A stretch of 6,821 nucleotides of DNA from Flavobacterium sp. (GTDB taxonomy: Bacteria; Bacteroidota; Bacteroidia; Flavobacteriales; Flavobacteriaceae). Below the pieces are notes generated by a model. The model did no database searches and was not told the DNA's origin. It worked only from the letters and a program-made list of their open reading frames with translations. Position numbers and translations under genes: made by a program. Of this stretch, positions 6,045-6,821 are shown piece after piece (the first letter of the stretch is position 1; every line of letters starts with the position of its first letter). The DNA lies in assembly GCA_003449615.1 (NCBI GenBank), contig DMHA01000295.1:10384-17204 (forward strand), read 5' to 3'.

Positions 6045-6080
6045 AAAAAAAATCGCCCACAAATGTAGAGCGATTATTTT
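6045..6080 (-). terminator. Intrinsic terminator after the DUF1761 gene
   Basis: On the minus strand AATCGC (6075-6070) pairs with GCGATT (6056-6051) around a 13-nt loop and is followed by a run of T (6050-6045). Beyond one mismatch the stem can extend by AAAA (6080-6077) against TTTT (6049-6046). It starts 33 nt after the DUF1761 stop codon, so it should end that transcript. The A-run on the other side also makes it roughly symmetrical, but no plus-strand gene needs it. Confidence 0.7.
6060..6067 (-). promoter_or_regulatory. -7 box for the acyltransferase gene, inside the terminator loop
   Basis: On the minus strand TACATTTG (6067-6060) matches TAnnTTTG perfectly. It falls in the 13-nt loop of the DUF1761 terminator. 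The sequence 19 nt upstream offers only TTT, so the -33 element is weak. Transcription would start near 6053, which is downstream of the possible GTG start and about 10 nt before the TTG start at 6042. Confidence 0.45.
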
Positions 6081-6113
6081 GTAATTAAATGTTAAATTGT
6101 TTTAGGATAAAAA

Positions 6114-6602
6114 TTATTTCCAACCACAAATGATAGACCCCATAATAGTCATCATTACAATCCAATATCCTGAATGAATAGCTGAATATTTCCATGTTTT
6201 TCGCTCATATAATCCATTCATTGCAACAATGGGCAAAGCCAGAAAAATTCCAGATATAAACCCATGAAGTGCACCATGTTTAAAAGTGCGGAAAGCATCG
6301 CCATAATCTGCCATAAATGCTAAATAGGAAGGCTTTGCAGTTTCAATCATATCTGGTCCGCCAATCATTCCTAAAGCACCCATTTGATGAATTACTAAAA
6401 CAGGCATGATTAATGCCAACAAGAATGAAAAAACGAAAGACAGTCCGAAAATTTTCAACATATTTCCTTTTGCAAGTTGTTCTTGAGTTAGACCCGCTTC
6501 TTTCATCCAAATTGTTCCAAAAACCTTGGGATGATACCATACAAATCCTACCACAAATGAGGTTAATGCTGCCGCTAAAATTGCTAAGAAGTTAAATTCC
6601 AT
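6114..6602 (-). CDS. DUF1761 family integral membrane protein
   Basis: This 162-residue hydrophobic protein matches the DUF1761 pattern. The N-terminal membrane helix (about 4-23) runs into the family motif GFVWYHPKVFGTIWMKEAGL (19-38). Further hydrophobic segments follow at about 50-72, 111-130 and 141-159. A polar loop between the second and third segments carries MADYGDAFRTFKHG (97-110). It is expected to be a four-helix inner-membrane protein of unknown function. Length is typical. The ATG at 6602 lies about 20 nt below a well-placed promoter, and an intrinsic terminator follows the stop, so it is probably a single-gene transcript. It shares strand with the downstream acyltransferase gene but is separated from it by that terminator. 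Confidence 0.88.
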   Translation of the reverse strand: MEFNFLAILAAALTSFVVGFVWYHPKVFGTIWMKEAGLTQEQLAKGNMLKIFGLSFVFSFLLALIMPVLVIHQMGALGMIGGPDMIETAKPSYLAFMADYGDAFRTFKHGALHGFISGIFLALPIVAMNGLYERKTWKYSAIHSGYWIVMMTIMGSIICGWK

Positions 6603-6627
6603 AATGTTAGATTTAAAATTAGTTTGT

Positions 6628-6655
6628 CAAATTTACTCTTTTTTTGTTTTGACAA
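6628..6655 (-). promoter_or_regulatory. Promoter for the DUF1761 gene
   Basis: On the minus strand TAAATTTG (6635-6628) matches TAnnTTTG perfectly. TTG lies at 6655-6653 with a 17-nt spacer, slightly shorter than the usual 19. The predicted leader is about 20 nt. A second TAAATTTG occurs on the same strand at 6702-6695 but has no TTG at a sensible distance. Confidence 0.5.
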
Positions 6656-6690
6656 TGATTTTTATAAATTTTTTTTAAAATAAGAATCAT
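6655..6690. repeat. AT-rich 11-bp inverted repeat between divergent promoters
   Basis: ATGATTTTTAT (6655-6665) and ATAAGAATCAT (6680-6690) form 11-bp arms with a single G:T pair around an A/T-only 14-nt centre. It lies between the DUF1761 promoter and the tRNA promoter and touches the former's -33 element. It could be an operator or simply bent AT-rich promoter DNA; stem stability would be low. Confidence 0.35.
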
Positions 6691-6739
6691 AGTACAAATT
6701 TATTCTAGCTGTTTTATTTTATATTTTTCTGTGAATTTC

Positions 6740-6769
6740 TTGTATTTCTTAAATTTCATCGTATCTTTG
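6740..6769 (+). promoter_or_regulatory. Promoter of the initiator tRNA gene
   Basis: TTG (6740-6742), exactly 19 nt, then TATCTTTG (6762-6769) followed by C. This is a full-strength Bacteroidota promoter. Its -7 box ends 12 nt before the mature tRNA 5' end, leaving a short leader for RNase P to remove. Confidence 0.75.
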
Positions 6770-6781
6770 CACCCGAAACAA

Positions 6782-6821
6782 CGCGGGATAGAGCAGTAGG
6801 CAGCTCGTCGGGCTCATAACC
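6782..6821 (+). tRNA. Initiator tRNA-Met (CAT), 3' part cut by the window edge
   Basis: The visible 40 nt fold as the 5' half of a tRNA: acceptor strand CGCGGGA, D stem GAGC/GCTC around an AGTAGGCA loop, and anticodon arm TCGGG-CTCATAA-CC with anticodon CAT at 6815-6817. Several features mark it as the initiator rather than the elongator. It begins with C1 (expected to mismatch A72), the D stem has an A11:T24 pair, and the anticodon stem shows GGG facing CC at the cut, consistent with the three G:C pairs of initiators. The strand also closely resembles the E. coli initiator. The variable loop, T arm and acceptor 3' strand lie beyond the window. Confidence 0.93.

Noticed and set aside
6058..6060. 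GTG at 6060 as the acyltransferase start codon
   Set aside because: It lies in the terminator loop and overlaps the -7 box, upstream of the expected transcript start. TTG at 6042 fits better, although GTG cannot be fully excluded.

Overview
The window looks like a chromosomal segment from Flavobacterium or a close relative (Bacteroidota). It is AT-rich. Start codons are preceded by A-rich tracts rather than Shine-Dalgarno sequences. Several upstream regions carry the Bacteroidota promoter pattern TTTG/TTG-N~19-TAnnTTTG. The protein families (DUF983, DUF1761, a FemAB/GNAT-like protein and a YheS-like ABC-F protein) also read as flavobacterial. All naming is from memory and inspection; no database search was run.

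Layout. Bases 1-58 are a degenerate ATTGNN hexamer repeat running off the left edge. A Uma2-family nuclease-fold gene follows (95-694, +). A small gene for a coiled-coil protein with a C-terminal membrane anchor runs against it (745-1011, -). Divergent from that gene is a HlyD-type membrane fusion protein (1066-2349, +). A GC-richer structured intergenic element (about 2351-2454) separates it from a convergent DUF983 zinc-ribbon membrane protein gene (2469-2870, -). Divergent from DUF983 is a long ABC-F ATPase gene (2947-4863, +). It converges on a GNAT/FemAB-like acyltransferase gene (about 4888-6042, -). Upstream of that, on the same strand, is a DUF1761 membrane protein gene (6114-6602, -). 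The right end holds a strong promoter and the first 40 nt of an initiator tRNA-Met, cut by the window edge.

How the genes fit together. Nearly every gene alternates strand with its neighbour, so most are probably transcribed singly. The only co-directional neighbours are DUF1761 and the acyltransferase, and an intrinsic terminator lies between them. There is no obvious multi-gene pathway. The left part (Uma2, coiled-coil protein, and a HlyD protein without its ABC transporter) looks accessory. The right part (DUF983, ABC-F, acyltransferase, DUF1761, tRNA) looks like ordinary core genome.

I did not find a convincing new multi-gene system. The points most worth a second look are the structured element after hlyD, a promoter -7 box in the loop of a terminator with a non-ATG start just downstream, the hexamer repeat, and the HlyD gene without a transporter.
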